Below, one piece after another: positions 54,967-63,410 of a stretch of DNA of 64,000 bases. Made by a program: the position numbers and the translations under genes. The DNA is taken from the NCBI GenBank assembly GCA_050010135.1, contig JBEKLP010000003.1, positions 1-64,000 of the forward strand, given 5' to 3'. The DNA is from FEN-1073 sp050010135. Its GTDB lineage: Bacteria; Chloroflexota; Anaerolineae; Anaerolineales; RBG-16-64-43. The notes beneath the pieces are model-generated. The model saw only the letters and a list, made by a program, of their open reading frames with translations. It was not told the origin of the DNA and searched no databases. Numbering within the stretch: position 1 is the stretch's first letter; each line of letters starts with the position of its first letter.

Positions 54967-56073
54967 ATGCTGCGTCCATTTCGATTCCGTAAATTCAGCG
55001 TTCGATTCGTTCTCTTCATCCCCGCCCTGGCTGTGCTCGGCTGGGGTCTTTTGCACCGGGAGAATATCTCCGTCAAGGCGCTCCCCACCCCTTCCGCGGT
55101 CAACGGGCTGGGAGAGACCGGCGTATGGTTCAGCCGGCCGCAGGAATTCGACGGTCGGTATCTCGGCGGCCCGGATGAGGCGCTCGACCTCGCGATCGAC
55201 CAGGCGCGATGCTGTGTGGATGCGGCCGTTTATGATTTCAATCTGCTCCCCGTGGCGCGGGCGCTGCTGCGGGCAGAGGCCCGCGGCGTTACGGTGCGGA
55301 TCGTTACGGACTCCGATAACGAGCACCGCGAGGCGATCGGTTTGCTGCGCGGGGAAGGAATCCCGATCGTCGGTGACAATCGGGACGGGCTGATGCACGA
55401 CAAGTTCGTGGTCATCGACCGCGAGGACGTGTGGGCCGGGTCGATGAACCTGACCGCCAACGACGCCTATCGGAACGACAACAACTTTCTGCACATCCGC
55501 TCAACGGAGCTCGCGAAGATTTTCACCGGCGAGTTTGGGGAGATGTTCATCGGAAAATTCTTCGGGACCGATTCCCCCCGCAACGAACGCTCGGCGGCGG
55601 CGGTGGATACCGGCCTGGGCCCGGTGCAGGCGCTCTTTGCACCGGAGGACCAGGTGGCCCGCCACGTGATTGAATTGATCCATGGGGCAAAAAAATCGAT
55701 ACATTTTTTGGCCTTTTCCTTCACTTCATCCCAAATCGCGGATGCGTTGATCGAGCGCGCCGCCGCGGGTGTGAGGGTAGCGGGAGTGATGGAGACTTCA
55801 CAAGCTAAATCCAACTCCGGAGCGCAATGGAACTCGCTTCTGAAGGGCGGCGTAGCGTCTTATTTGGACGCCAATCCACGCAACATGCATCACAAGGTGA
55901 TTCTGATCGACGGGGAAATCGTCATTACCGGTTCCTATAATTTCAGCGAGAGCGCCGATAACAAAAATGATGAAGATCTGCTGATCATCTGGAATGCCGG
56001 GTGGGCCGGAATCTTCGAAAAGGAATTTAGCAGAATTTACGACTTGGCTGTCCAGAAATCGGCGGGTCTTTAG
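54967..56073 (+). CDS. exported phospholipase D-like protein
   Basis: 368 residues with an N-terminal signal or anchor (about 10-30, FSVRFVLFIPALAVLGWGLL). Two HxK-x4-D motifs are intact: His144, Lys146 and Asp151 in MHDKFVVIDRE; His308, Lys310 and Asp315 in MHHKVILIDGE. Both are followed by GSMNLTAND or GSYNFSESAD, as in PLD nucleases and lipid enzymes. The closest kind of relative is the exported two-HKD nuclease/phosphodiesterase type. Substrate (lipid or nucleic acid) is not known. It has its own promoter. Confidence 0.87.
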   Translation: MLRPFRFRKFSVRFVLFIPALAVLGWGLLHRENISVKALPTPSAVNGLGETGVWFSRPQEFDGRYLGGPDEALDLAIDQARCCVDAAVYDFNLLPVARALLRAEARGVTVRIVTDSDNEHREAIGLLRGEGIPIVGDNRDGLMHDKFVVIDREDVWAGSMNLTANDAYRNDNNFLHIRSTELAKIFTGEFGEMFIGKFFGTDSPRNERSAAAVDTGLGPVQALFAPEDQVARHVIELIHGAKKSIHFLAFSFTSSQIADALIERAAAGVRVAGVMETSQAKSNSGAQWNSLLKGGVASYLDANPRNMHHKVILIDGEIVITGSYNFSESADNKNDEDLLIIWNAGWAGIFEKEFSRIYDLAVQKSAGL

Positions 56074-56147
56074 CGGAAAAGCCGTCCCCGTTATTTTTAT
56101 TACGGGAAATTCTTTTTGGTGAATAACTCACCCCCTTTCCTGCGTGG

Positions 56148-56155
56148 TATATAAT
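56148..56155 (+). promoter_or_regulatory. -10 element placed for a leaderless VanW-gene transcript
   Basis: TATATAAT (56148-56155) is preceded by TGG (extended -10) and ends 7 bases before the ATG at 56163; there is no Shine-Dalgarno. A transcript starting at the usual distance would begin at the start codon. Inference from spacing. Confidence 0.45.
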
Positions 56156-56162
56156 CCCGGAT

Positions 56163-58061
56163 ATGGATACTACTCCCGGGGTTTCCGCTTCGCCCGAAAA
56201 GCCGCGTGCACCCCGTGCATTCGTCACCCGATGGACGGTGAGGATCGCTGCCGTTCTTCTCGCCGCGGCGTTGACGCTGGCGCTATCCTTCGCCGTCAGC
56301 GCATCCGTTTACGAATCCGCCAACAGCGGAAGGATCTATCCGGGCGTGACGGTATTTGGGATGAACCTCTCCGGCCTCTCCGCGGTGGACGCGGCCCAGC
56401 AAATGGACGCAGGTTTCGACTATCCCAGGGACGGCCGGATCGTGTTCACCTACGGAGATAAAAAATGGGTGGCAACACCCGGGGATTTGGGGCTGGGTCT
56501 GGATCTGCTGGCGACCACCAACGACGCCTACTCCGTCGGACGGTCCAAGGACATGCTCGGGAACGCCGGGGATCAGTTGGAATCCAGGTTCAGCGGCGTA
56601 GCCGTGGCTCCGGTGCTGCAGTTCGATTTCACCCGGGCGCTCGCCTTTTTACAGCGCATCGCCCCCGAAGTGGAGCAGCCCGCAGTCGAAGCGCGCCTCG
56701 AGATGCATGGATTGGACGTGGTCGCTATCCCCGGCCAGGTGGGGAAGCGGTTGGACATGGCCGCCATGCTTCCACAGATCGCCGTCCCGATCGGCCACCT
56801 CACGGACGCTGTGATTCAAATGGCAGTAACGGATTTCCCTCCGCGGGTGCTGGATGCTTCCCCGCAGGCGGCCGTTGCCCAGCAGCTGCTCAGCCAGGAT
56901 TTTGCCATGACCATCGCCGACAGCCAGCCCGGCGATCCGGCATCGTTTACGCTCACCCCGGCGATGCTCGCGGACATGCTCTCCTTCCGGGAGGCGACGG
57001 ATTCCAACGGGACCCATTATTTGTTGGCGCTGGACGAAGAGAAACTGGCGAATACGCTCCGGACGCTGGCGGGAACCCTCTCCCGCAAAATGCAAAACGC
57101 GCGCTATCACTTTGATACGAGCGCCGGCGCACTGGTTCTGTATATACCGTCCCAGCGCGGGCGCGAATTGAACGTCGATAAATCCATCCAGTCCATCCAG
57201 GACGCCGTCGCGCAGGGAGCGCATGGCGCGGCGCTGGCGTTCGATACCACTGAGCCGGACGTCGGGGACCAGGAAACTGCCGCCGCGCTGGGCATCACCG
57301 GCCTTCTGCCGGGTGGAATGCAATGGACTTCCTTCGCCGGTTCGGCCCCGGAACGAATCCAGAATATCACCCTGGCCTCCGCGCAATTCGACGGTCTGCT
57401 GGTCAAACCGGGAGAGGCCTTTTCGATGGGTGCGCATCTCGGGGACGTCAGTCTCGACACCGGTTACGCCGAGGCGTTGATCATCGTGGGCAATCGCACC
57501 ATCAAAGGCGCCGGAGGCGGTGTCTGCCAGGTGAGTACCACGCTGTTCCGGACAATCCTCATGACCGGATTTCCCGTCACCGAGCGGTATTCCCATGCCT
57601 ACCGGGTGGGTTATTACGAGAACGGCGACGGGCCGGTGCATCTTGGCGCGGGATTTGACGCGACGGTGTTCTTCCCGGAGGTCGACCTGAAATTTATCAA
57701 TGATTCACCATACTGGATTCTGATGGAAACCCAGGTGGATACAACGAACAAACGGCTGTATTGGCGGTTCTATTCCACTTCCGACGGCCGCATCGTCAGT
57801 TACAATTCCAGTGGCGTTACGAAAGAGGTCGATCCTCCGGACCCGAAGTGGGAGGCAAACCCGCAACTGAACGTCGACTGGACGCAGGTGGATTGGGCGG
57901 TGAAGGGGGCGGACGTGACCGTCAACCGTTCCGTCTCCCGCAACGGCCAGGTGATCAACCAGGACCGGTATTTTACTCATTACCTGCCTTGGGGAGCGGT
58001 GTGCCAATACAATCCGGCCAAATACACTGCTCCCCCCGATGGGGCGCCCTGCCCGCCGTAA
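56163..58061 (+). CDS. VanW family protein with peptidoglycan-binding-like repeats
   Basis: Membrane-anchored protein of 632 residues facing outside. After a helix at about 23-45, two YoaR/PG_binding_4-type regions follow (about 60-180 and 250-350; GRIYPGVTVFGMNLSG and LADMLSFREATDSNG). The VanW domain covers about 375-560 with the signature GAGGGVCQVSTTLFRTIL and SHAYRVGYYENGDGP. VanW is associated with glycopeptide resistance clusters and wall metabolism, but its activity is unknown. No vanHAX-type genes are near, so a housekeeping role is more likely. Confidence 0.9.
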   Translation: MDTTPGVSASPEKPRAPRAFVTRWTVRIAAVLLAAALTLALSFAVSASVYESANSGRIYPGVTVFGMNLSGLSAVDAAQQMDAGFDYPRDGRIVFTYGDKKWVATPGDLGLGLDLLATTNDAYSVGRSKDMLGNAGDQLESRFSGVAVAPVLQFDFTRALAFLQRIAPEVEQPAVEARLEMHGLDVVAIPGQVGKRLDMAAMLPQIAVPIGHLTDAVIQMAVTDFPPRVLDASPQAAVAQQLLSQDFAMTIADSQPGDPASFTLTPAMLADMLSFREATDSNGTHYLLALDEEKLANTLRTLAGTLSRKMQNARYHFDTSAGALVLYIPSQRGRELNVDKSIQSIQDAVAQGAHGAALAFDTTEPDVGDQETAAALGITGLLPGGMQWTSFAGSAPERIQNITLASAQFDGLLVKPGEAFSMGAHLGDVSLDTGYAEALIIVGNRTIKGAGGGVCQVSTTLFRTILMTGFPVTERYSHAYRVGYYENGDGPVHLGAGFDATVFFPEVDLKFINDSPYWILMETQVDTTNKRLYWRFYSTSDGRIVSYNSSGVTKEVDPPDPKWEANPQLNVDWTQVDWAVKGADVTVNRSVSRNGQVINQDRYFTHYLPWGAVCQYNPAKYTAPPDGAPCPP

Positions 58062-58398
58062 TTCCTCCGAATGATCTCGCGAGGCGTTTTTCCTTCCACT
58101 CTCCGGGTCTTCATTGATTTTCAGATCTCCGTCTGGAAAGGCAGATTACTTCGAACAAACGGAACCCGTTGAAGGGAAATATTTTCGAATGATTTTTTTG
58201 AGGAGAAGCGACGCGAAATCAAAAAACCCGGGCATGCTTGTATCTAGGATGGAGCTGGAGAATATTCTTGAGTATTCGCAATTTACCATCTCTCGGCCCG
58301 TCGGATGGGACCGGTTTCTGGAACTCTCGAGTACAATGTCGGAACCTTGTGGATTTGTACAACCTCTAAAATTCGGACTTGCGTGAAGGGGAAGGGCA
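58062..58398. other. non-coding region upstream of metF
   Basis: About 340 bases with no convincing gene; one frame is open for 90 codons but has no ribosome site or recognisable sequence. GTACAAT near 58331-58337 could be a -10, without a good -35. Nothing else is seen. Confidence 0.4.
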
Positions 58399-59277
58399 AT
58401 GCGGATCGTCGACCTTTGGAAACCCGGCAAAAAGCCGACCGTCGCCTTTGAGTTTTTTCCGGCCAAGACCCCCAAGGCGGAAGAGAATCTGGCCAAGACC
58501 ATCGATACGCTGGCCGGTATCGGGCCGGAGTTCGCCACGGTAACTTTCGGGGCAGGTGGTTCAACCCGCGAGGGTTCCCGAAATCTGGCGGATCGGTTGA
58601 AGGGGGAAAAAGGGCTGGAGGTGGTCGCCTATTTCGCCGGGTTTGGTCTCGGCTTGAAGGAGATCGCCTCGACCCTGGAAGGATACGCCGGCATCGGGGT
58701 GGAGAATATCCTGGTGGTACGCGGCGATCCTCCGCGCGATCCGGAATTTAGAGCGCAGCCGGACAGTCTTTCATATGCCTCCGAGTTGCTGGCTTTCATC
58801 CGGCCGAGGTTTTCCTTTTGCCTTGGAGCGGCCGGTTATCCGGAAGGGCACGTACAGGCCCCCAACCTGGAACGGGATTTGGATTTTTTGGAACGGAAGG
58901 TGGAGGCGGGAGCCGAATTCATCCTCACCAATTATTTTTACGACAACCGTTTCTTCTTCCACTACGTCGAGCGGTGCCGGGCCCGGGGGATCGGCGTGCC
59001 GATCATTCCGGGAATCATGCCGGTCTATTCGGCCAAGCTGACCGAAACTCTGGCGGCAACCTGTGGGGCCAGCATTCCCGAAGCCCTGCGCCGGGCATTG
59101 GCGGGATTGCCCGGGGAAGATAAACAAGCCGCGCTCGATTTTGGAATCGAGTTCGCCGTGCGCCAATGCCGGGAACTTCTCGCCGCGGGTGTCCCCGGGC
59201 TGCTTTTTTATACGATGGACCGCTGGGAATCGGCTGCCGAAATCGTCCGCCGGTTGCGCGGCGATAGCGTGTTGTAA
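58399..59277 (+). CDS. metF: 5,10-methylenetetrahydrofolate reductase
   Basis: FAD-dependent TIM-barrel enzyme of 292 residues that forms 5-methyl-THF, for methionine synthesis or the methyl branch of the Wood-Ljungdahl route. Conserved parts: FEFFPAKTPKAEENL, ATVTFGAGGSTREGS, NILVVRGDPPRDP, GAAGYPEGHVQAPN, AGAEFILTNYFYDN and IIPGIMPVYSAKL. The length fits bacterial MetF. A ferredoxin-linked 2-oxoacid oxidoreductase lies within the window, but no other Wood-Ljungdahl gene, so the pathway cannot be decided. Confidence 0.95.
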   Translation: MRIVDLWKPGKKPTVAFEFFPAKTPKAEENLAKTIDTLAGIGPEFATVTFGAGGSTREGSRNLADRLKGEKGLEVVAYFAGFGLGLKEIASTLEGYAGIGVENILVVRGDPPRDPEFRAQPDSLSYASELLAFIRPRFSFCLGAAGYPEGHVQAPNLERDLDFLERKVEAGAEFILTNYFYDNRFFFHYVERCRARGIGVPIIPGIMPVYSAKLTETLAATCGASIPEALRRALAGLPGEDKQAALDFGIEFAVRQCRELLAAGVPGLLFYTMDRWESAAEIVRRLRGDSVL

Positions 59278-59336
59278 TTGTTGTTGAATCCCGGAGAAAG
59301 GGCCATCGCGTCTTTCATCAATGGAGGTGTCTTCCC

Positions 59337-59561
59337 ATGATTGCTCCCGATCTTCTGGAAATATTACGCTGCCCCGTCTGCGTCCAAGGTAAAGAAGGCC
59401 TGCTGAAACTGGAGAAGGATTCCTGGCTGGTATGTCAGGAGCCCGATTGCGGGCGCAAATACCCCATCCGGGACGAAATCCCGGTCATGCTGGTCGAAGA
59501 GGGCGACAAATGGGTGGGCACCCGCGTCGAGGATTTGCCCATCCCTCCTCCCGCTTCCTAA
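59337..59561 (+). CDS. Trm112 family zinc-binding protein
   Basis: 74 residues; starts MIAPDLLEILRCPVCVQGKE and carries a four-cysteine zinc site (CPVC and, after 20 residues, CQEPDC), followed by YPIRDEIPVMLVEEG, which is the Trm112/YcaR signature. Family members activate methyltransferases in eukaryotes and archaea; in bacteria the partner is often unknown. GGAGGTG is close upstream. It lies between metF and the L,D-transpeptidase gene on the same strand. Confidence 0.92.
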   Translation: MIAPDLLEILRCPVCVQGKEGLLKLEKDSWLVCQEPDCGRKYPIRDEIPVMLVEEGDKWVGTRVEDLPIPPPAS

Positions 59562-59579
59562 CGCGCCTCCCCAATCCTC

Positions 59580-60617
59580 ATGGCCTCCTACTCGCGGCGG
59601 ACGTTTCTAAAGTTGGCGGGTGCCTCGCTGACCGGCGTGGCTTGCGCTTCACTCCCGCCGGCAGATCAACCCCCGGTCTACGGACTGGCCCGCAGCACGG
59701 CTTACGACACCGTGGTGCATGCCGAGCCGGATCTGGACGCGCCGGTCCTGCGGAAGTTGCGCCGCGATGAGATCGTCACCGTGCTGGAACAAATCACGGG
59801 CGATCACGGTCCGCAGGGAAATCCGCGCTGGTTCCGTTTGTTGGATGGCTTCGCCCACAGCGGATACCTCCAGGAAGTCCGTTACGATTTCAACCCGGTC
59901 GTCTATGACATCCCCTCCGGTGGAAAACTGGCGGAGGTGACCGTCCCGTATACTCAATCCCGGGATAAACCTTCGGCCGAGGCACCGCCGCTGTATCGCT
60001 TGTATTATCAGGCGGTTTTCTGGGTGGTGGAAACGGTAATGGATGAGACCGGGCATGCATGGTACGGTTTGCAGGATGACCGGCTGGCCCACAAGTATTA
60101 TGTTTCTGCCGACCACTTGCGGCTTTTTGCGGAGCAGGAACTGGCCCCCGTCTCGACGGACGTTCCGGCCGAAGCGAAGCGCATCGAAGTGGATTTGACC
60201 AAACAATCGCTCACGGCTTTCGAAAACGACCAAGCGGTGTTTACTGCGACGATTTCCAGCGGATGGCTGCGCAAAGATCCCAAGCCCGGGGAAGGCCGGA
60301 CCTTAACGCCCATCGGACATTACAGCGTGTTTGAAAAAACCCCCAGCCGGCATATGGGCGACGGCCGCTTAACGTCCGAGCTGGATGCGAACGAATTGCC
60401 GGGCGTCCCCTTTGTGTCTTTTTTCCACATGCAGGGAACCGCTTTCCACGGGGTCTACTGGCACAATAATTTCGGCGTTCCCTGCAGCGAAGGCTGCATC
60501 AATATGCGGCCGAACGAGGCGCGCTGGTTGTACCGCTGGATCTATCCCACGGTCGCTTATGTTCCCGACCCACCGCAGTTCATCGGTAAGGGGACAAAGG
60601 TCTATCTTCACGATTGA
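59580..60617 (+). CDS. Tat-type exported L,D-transpeptidase-like protein with altered active-site motif
   Basis: 345 residues. A Tat signal (SRRTFLKLAGASL, then GVACASLPP which may be a lipobox) leads to an SH3-like domain (about 35-120) and a YkuD domain (about 195-340). The catalytic region reads FHGVYWHNNFGVPCSEGCIN: the Cys remains, but the His of the usual SHGC motif is Glu, and an extra Cys stands two residues before the Ser. Both other YkuD proteins here have SHGC. The enzyme may be altered or inactive. It begins 19 bases after the Trm112 stop. Confidence 0.85.
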   Translation: MASYSRRTFLKLAGASLTGVACASLPPADQPPVYGLARSTAYDTVVHAEPDLDAPVLRKLRRDEIVTVLEQITGDHGPQGNPRWFRLLDGFAHSGYLQEVRYDFNPVVYDIPSGGKLAEVTVPYTQSRDKPSAEAPPLYRLYYQAVFWVVETVMDETGHAWYGLQDDRLAHKYYVSADHLRLFAEQELAPVSTDVPAEAKRIEVDLTKQSLTAFENDQAVFTATISSGWLRKDPKPGEGRTLTPIGHYSVFEKTPSRHMGDGRLTSELDANELPGVPFVSFFHMQGTAFHGVYWHNNFGVPCSEGCINMRPNEARWLYRWIYPTVAYVPDPPQFIGKGTKVYLHD

Positions 60618-60821
60618 TCTGCATTCCGTTCCAAAACTGGTCTACCGTTCCGCGGACGCCCGCAGCGGGAATCCCATCTTGAAATCAAAAATGGCGCGGG
60701 TCGGAAAGTCCCTCCGGGAAATCCGAATGCTACCGCAACGGAAATAATGGCCTTCCGGCGCGGCGATGGTTGGCAGTAATATTAAAGAGTAGAATGCATT
60801 CCGGATAATGGTGACAGGCGT

Positions 60822-61202
60822 ATGACACACACAGCGTTGGTTGTGGATGACAATCGGGAAACGGCGGACGGCATTGTTAAAATGCTCTCGCTGCTGGATT
60901 TCCAGGCTCGGCCGGTTTACAGCCCGCGGCTCGCCATCGAAACGATGACCCACGGACTTCCCCAATTGCTTGTCTTGGATGTTCACATGCAGGGTGTGGA
61001 TGGCGGGGAGGTGATCCGCTTCATCCGCAGGGATCCTCTCCTGGCGAACGTGCCGATCCTGGCCGTGTCTTCGGACACCCAGGATGCGATCGTTACGGGA
61101 ATTATGAAGGCGGGAGCGGACGCCTTTCTCGCTAAACCCGTGGAGTTTGATGATCTGGAAAAGACGGTTGCGGACATACTGACCCGCCGACCTTCGAATT
61201 AA
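60822..61202 (+). CDS. single-domain response regulator (CheY-like)
   Basis: 126 residues comprising only a receiver domain: TALVVDDNRE, the phospho-Asp in LLVLDVHMQGVDG, the Ser/Thr in ILAVSSDTQ and the Lys in AFLAKPVEF. There is no output domain, so it must work through a protein partner such as a hybrid kinase or phosphorelay. No kinase is adjacent; the nearest is at 29741. A weak ribosome site (ACAGGCG) precedes the ATG. Confidence 0.9.
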   Translation: MTHTALVVDDNRETADGIVKMLSLLDFQARPVYSPRLAIETMTHGLPQLLVLDVHMQGVDGGEVIRFIRRDPLLANVPILAVSSDTQDAIVTGIMKAGADAFLAKPVEFDDLEKTVADILTRRPSN

Positions 61203-61243
61203 GCCTTCGAACCCCCCAAAACGCGCATCCTCGTGGAAAACCC

Positions 61244-61272
61244 TTGACATTCGATAGCCAGTTGTGTATATT
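61244..61272 (+). promoter_or_regulatory. sigma-70 promoter of groES-groEL
   Basis: A perfect TTGACA (61244-61249) and TATATT (61267-61272) with a 17-base spacer. CIRCE begins 8 bases after the -10, covering the start of transcription. Confidence 0.9.
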
Positions 61273-61279
61273 ATGCCTG

Positions 61280-61306
61280 CTAGCACTCATGACCTATGAG
61301 TGCTAA
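61280..61306 (+). promoter_or_regulatory. CIRCE operator of groES-groEL
   Basis: CTAGCACTC-N9-GAGTGCTAA matches the CIRCE consensus except for the first base (C instead of T). HrcA, encoded in this window, should bind here. Its spacing to the promoter (8 bases) is tighter than at hrcA (13 bases). Confidence 0.95.
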
Positions 61307-61347
61307 CTCTTCAAAACACCAACAATTCCATAAAGGAGGTTAGCAAG

Positions 61348-61644
61348 ATGGCCATTTCATTTAAACCGCTTGGCGATCGGACCGTCATCGAGCCGATGGA
61401 GCAGGAAGAAACCACTCCCGCGGGCATTGTTATTCCGGATACGGCCAAGGAAAAACCCCAGAAGGGGAAGATTCTCTCCGTCGGACCGGGAGCGCGCGAC
61501 GAGACCGGCAAGCGCATTCCGATGGATGTAAAGGTCGGAGATACTGTCCTGTACGCAAAATATGCCGGCACCGAAGTCAAGGTAGACGGCAAGAAGCTGC
61601 TGATTATCAAGGAATCCGATATCCTTGCCACGGTCGAAGGCTAG
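61348..61644 (+). CDS. groES: co-chaperonin GroES
   Basis: Heptameric lid of GroEL; 98 residues starting MAISFKPLGDRTVIEPMEQE. The mobile loop is EETTPAGIVIPDTAKEKPQ, and GKILSVGPGARDETG and VLYAKYAGTEVKVDGKK follow. The ATG at 61348 is chosen because AAAGGAGGT (61332-61340) precedes it at 7 bases; an open frame upstream includes the CIRCE element. groEL follows 43 bases later. Confidence 0.98.
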   Translation: MAISFKPLGDRTVIEPMEQEETTPAGIVIPDTAKEKPQKGKILSVGPGARDETGKRIPMDVKVGDTVLYAKYAGTEVKVDGKKLLIIKESDILATVEG

Positions 61645-61687
61645 GCGAGTTCGGCCAGCGGCCGATCTTACTTCAGGAGGATGAACT

Positions 61688-63331
61688 ATGAGTGCCAAAC
61701 AGATTGTTTTTTCCGATGATGCCCGCAGGCGGTTAAAAGAGGGCATCGACATCCTTGCCAATGCGGTGGCCACCACGCTTGGCCCCAAGGGACGCAACGT
61801 TGCCTTGGACAAGAAATTCGGCGCCCCGACCATCACCCATGACGGTGTAACGGTTGCCAAGGAGATCGAGCTCGAAGATCCCTATCAGAATATGGGAGCG
61901 CAACTGATCAAGGAAGCCGCCACCAAGACCAACGACATCGCCGGCGATGGCACCACCACGTCCACCGTGCTGGCGCATGCGATCGTCATGGAAGGCCTCA
62001 GGAGCGTGACTTCCGGCATGAACCCAATGCTCCTCAAGCATGGGATCGAAAAGGCCACCGCCGCGGCGGTGGAGGCCATCCGGGCCCAATCCCAAAAAAT
62101 AGAAAACAAAGCAGATATTGAATCCGTGGCCACAAACTCCGCCGCCGACGCAGAAATCGGCAAGCTGATTGCCGAAGTGATGGACAAGGTCGGCAAAGAC
62201 GGCGTGATTACAGTAGAGGAATCAAAAACCCTGCAGTTCGAGAAAGAATACGTGGAAGGCATGCAGTTCGATCGCGGATACATCTCCTCCTACTTTGTCA
62301 CCAGTCCGGAGACGATGGAATCTGTCATCACCGAGCCGCTATTGCTCATCTATGATAAGAAAATTTCCGCGGCGGCCGACATCGTCCCGGTCCTGGAGAA
62401 ACTGGTCCAGACGGGGAAACGTGATCTGGTCATCATTGCCGAGGAAATCGACGGCGAAGCGCTGGCGACTCTCGTGCTGAACAAACTGCGCGGAATGCTC
62501 AACGTGCTGGCCGTCAAAGCGCCGGGTTTCGGGGATCGGCGCAAGGCCATGCTGCAGGACATCGCCCTGCTCACCGGTGGCACCGTCATCACCGAAGAAC
62601 TCGGCAAGAAGCTGGAGAACACCACCCTGGCCGACCTTGGCAAGTGCGACAAAGTCGTCGCCACCAAGGATGATACGACCATCGTCGGCGGCAAGGGCGA
62701 TCCGAAGAAGATCAAGGGGCGGATCGAGGAAATCAAGGTCGAGATCGACAAATCCACTTCCGACTACGACAAGGAAAAGCTTCAGGAGCGGCTCGCCAAG
62801 CTGTCCGGCGGGGTGGCCATTATCCGCGTCGGCGCGGCGACCGAAACCGAACTGAAGGAAAAGAAACACCGCGTAGAGGATGCCCTCTCGGCCGCGCGAG
62901 CGGCTGTGGAGGAAGGGATTGTGGCGGGCGGGGAAATTTCCCTCCTCAATGCAGCCGTCGCGCTCGATACAATCAAGATGGACTCGGACGATGCCCAGGT
63001 GGGCGTCACCATCATCCGCAAGGCGCTCGAAGCTCCCATCCGGCGGCTCGCGGCTAACGCCGGCGAAGACGGCTCGGTAGTGATCGACGCTGTTCGCCGG
63101 AAGTCCGCCGAAACCAAAAACAAGCACATCGGCTTCAACGTGCTGACCTTCGAATATGTGGATATGATCAAAGCCGGGATCATCGATCCGGTCAAGGTCG
63201 TCCGCGGCGCGCTGGAAAACGCGGCCTCGATCGCGGCCATGATCCTCACCACCGAAGCGCTCATCACCGATGCTCCGGAGAAGGATAAATCGGCGCCGAT
63301 GATGCCGCCTGGCGGCGGGATGGAATATTAA
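61688..63331 (+). CDS. groEL: chaperonin GroEL
   Basis: ATP-driven folding chamber, 547 residues. TTLGPKGRNVALDKKFG, the nucleotide motif GDGTTTSTVLAHAIV, the apical domain EGMQFDRGYISSYFVT and SGGVAIIRVGAATE (equatorial) are all in place. The C-terminus ends MMPPGGGMEY; the usual string of GGM repeats is reduced to a single unit. CAGGAGGATG gives a good ribosome site. The operon ends at a strong terminator. Confidence 0.98.
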   Translation: MSAKQIVFSDDARRRLKEGIDILANAVATTLGPKGRNVALDKKFGAPTITHDGVTVAKEIELEDPYQNMGAQLIKEAATKTNDIAGDGTTTSTVLAHAIVMEGLRSVTSGMNPMLLKHGIEKATAAAVEAIRAQSQKIENKADIESVATNSAADAEIGKLIAEVMDKVGKDGVITVEESKTLQFEKEYVEGMQFDRGYISSYFVTSPETMESVITEPLLLIYDKKISAAADIVPVLEKLVQTGKRDLVIIAEEIDGEALATLVLNKLRGMLNVLAVKAPGFGDRRKAMLQDIALLTGGTVITEELGKKLENTTLADLGKCDKVVATKDDTTIVGGKGDPKKIKGRIEEIKVEIDKSTSDYDKEKLQERLAKLSGGVAIIRVGAATETELKEKKHRVEDALSAARAAVEEGIVAGGEISLLNAAVALDTIKMDSDDAQVGVTIIRKALEAPIRRLAANAGEDGSVVIDAVRRKSAETKNKHIGFNVLTFEYVDMIKAGIIDPVKVVRGALENAASIAAMILTTEALITDAPEKDKSAPMMPPGGGMEY

Positions 63332-63353
63332 TCCTAGCCGGATACGTTGCAGT

Positions 63354-63391
63354 AAAAAAATTCCCCGCGGATTTCCGCGGGGAATTTTTTT
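63354..63391. terminator. bidirectional terminator after groEL
   Basis: A 17-pair stem with an ATTT loop: 63354-63370 (starting with seven A residues) pairs with 63375-63391 (ending in seven T residues). It serves groEL on the plus strand and the LysM gene on the minus strand. Confidence 0.95.
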
Positions 63392-63410
63392 ATCTTTGCC
63401 AGTCTGCCGC

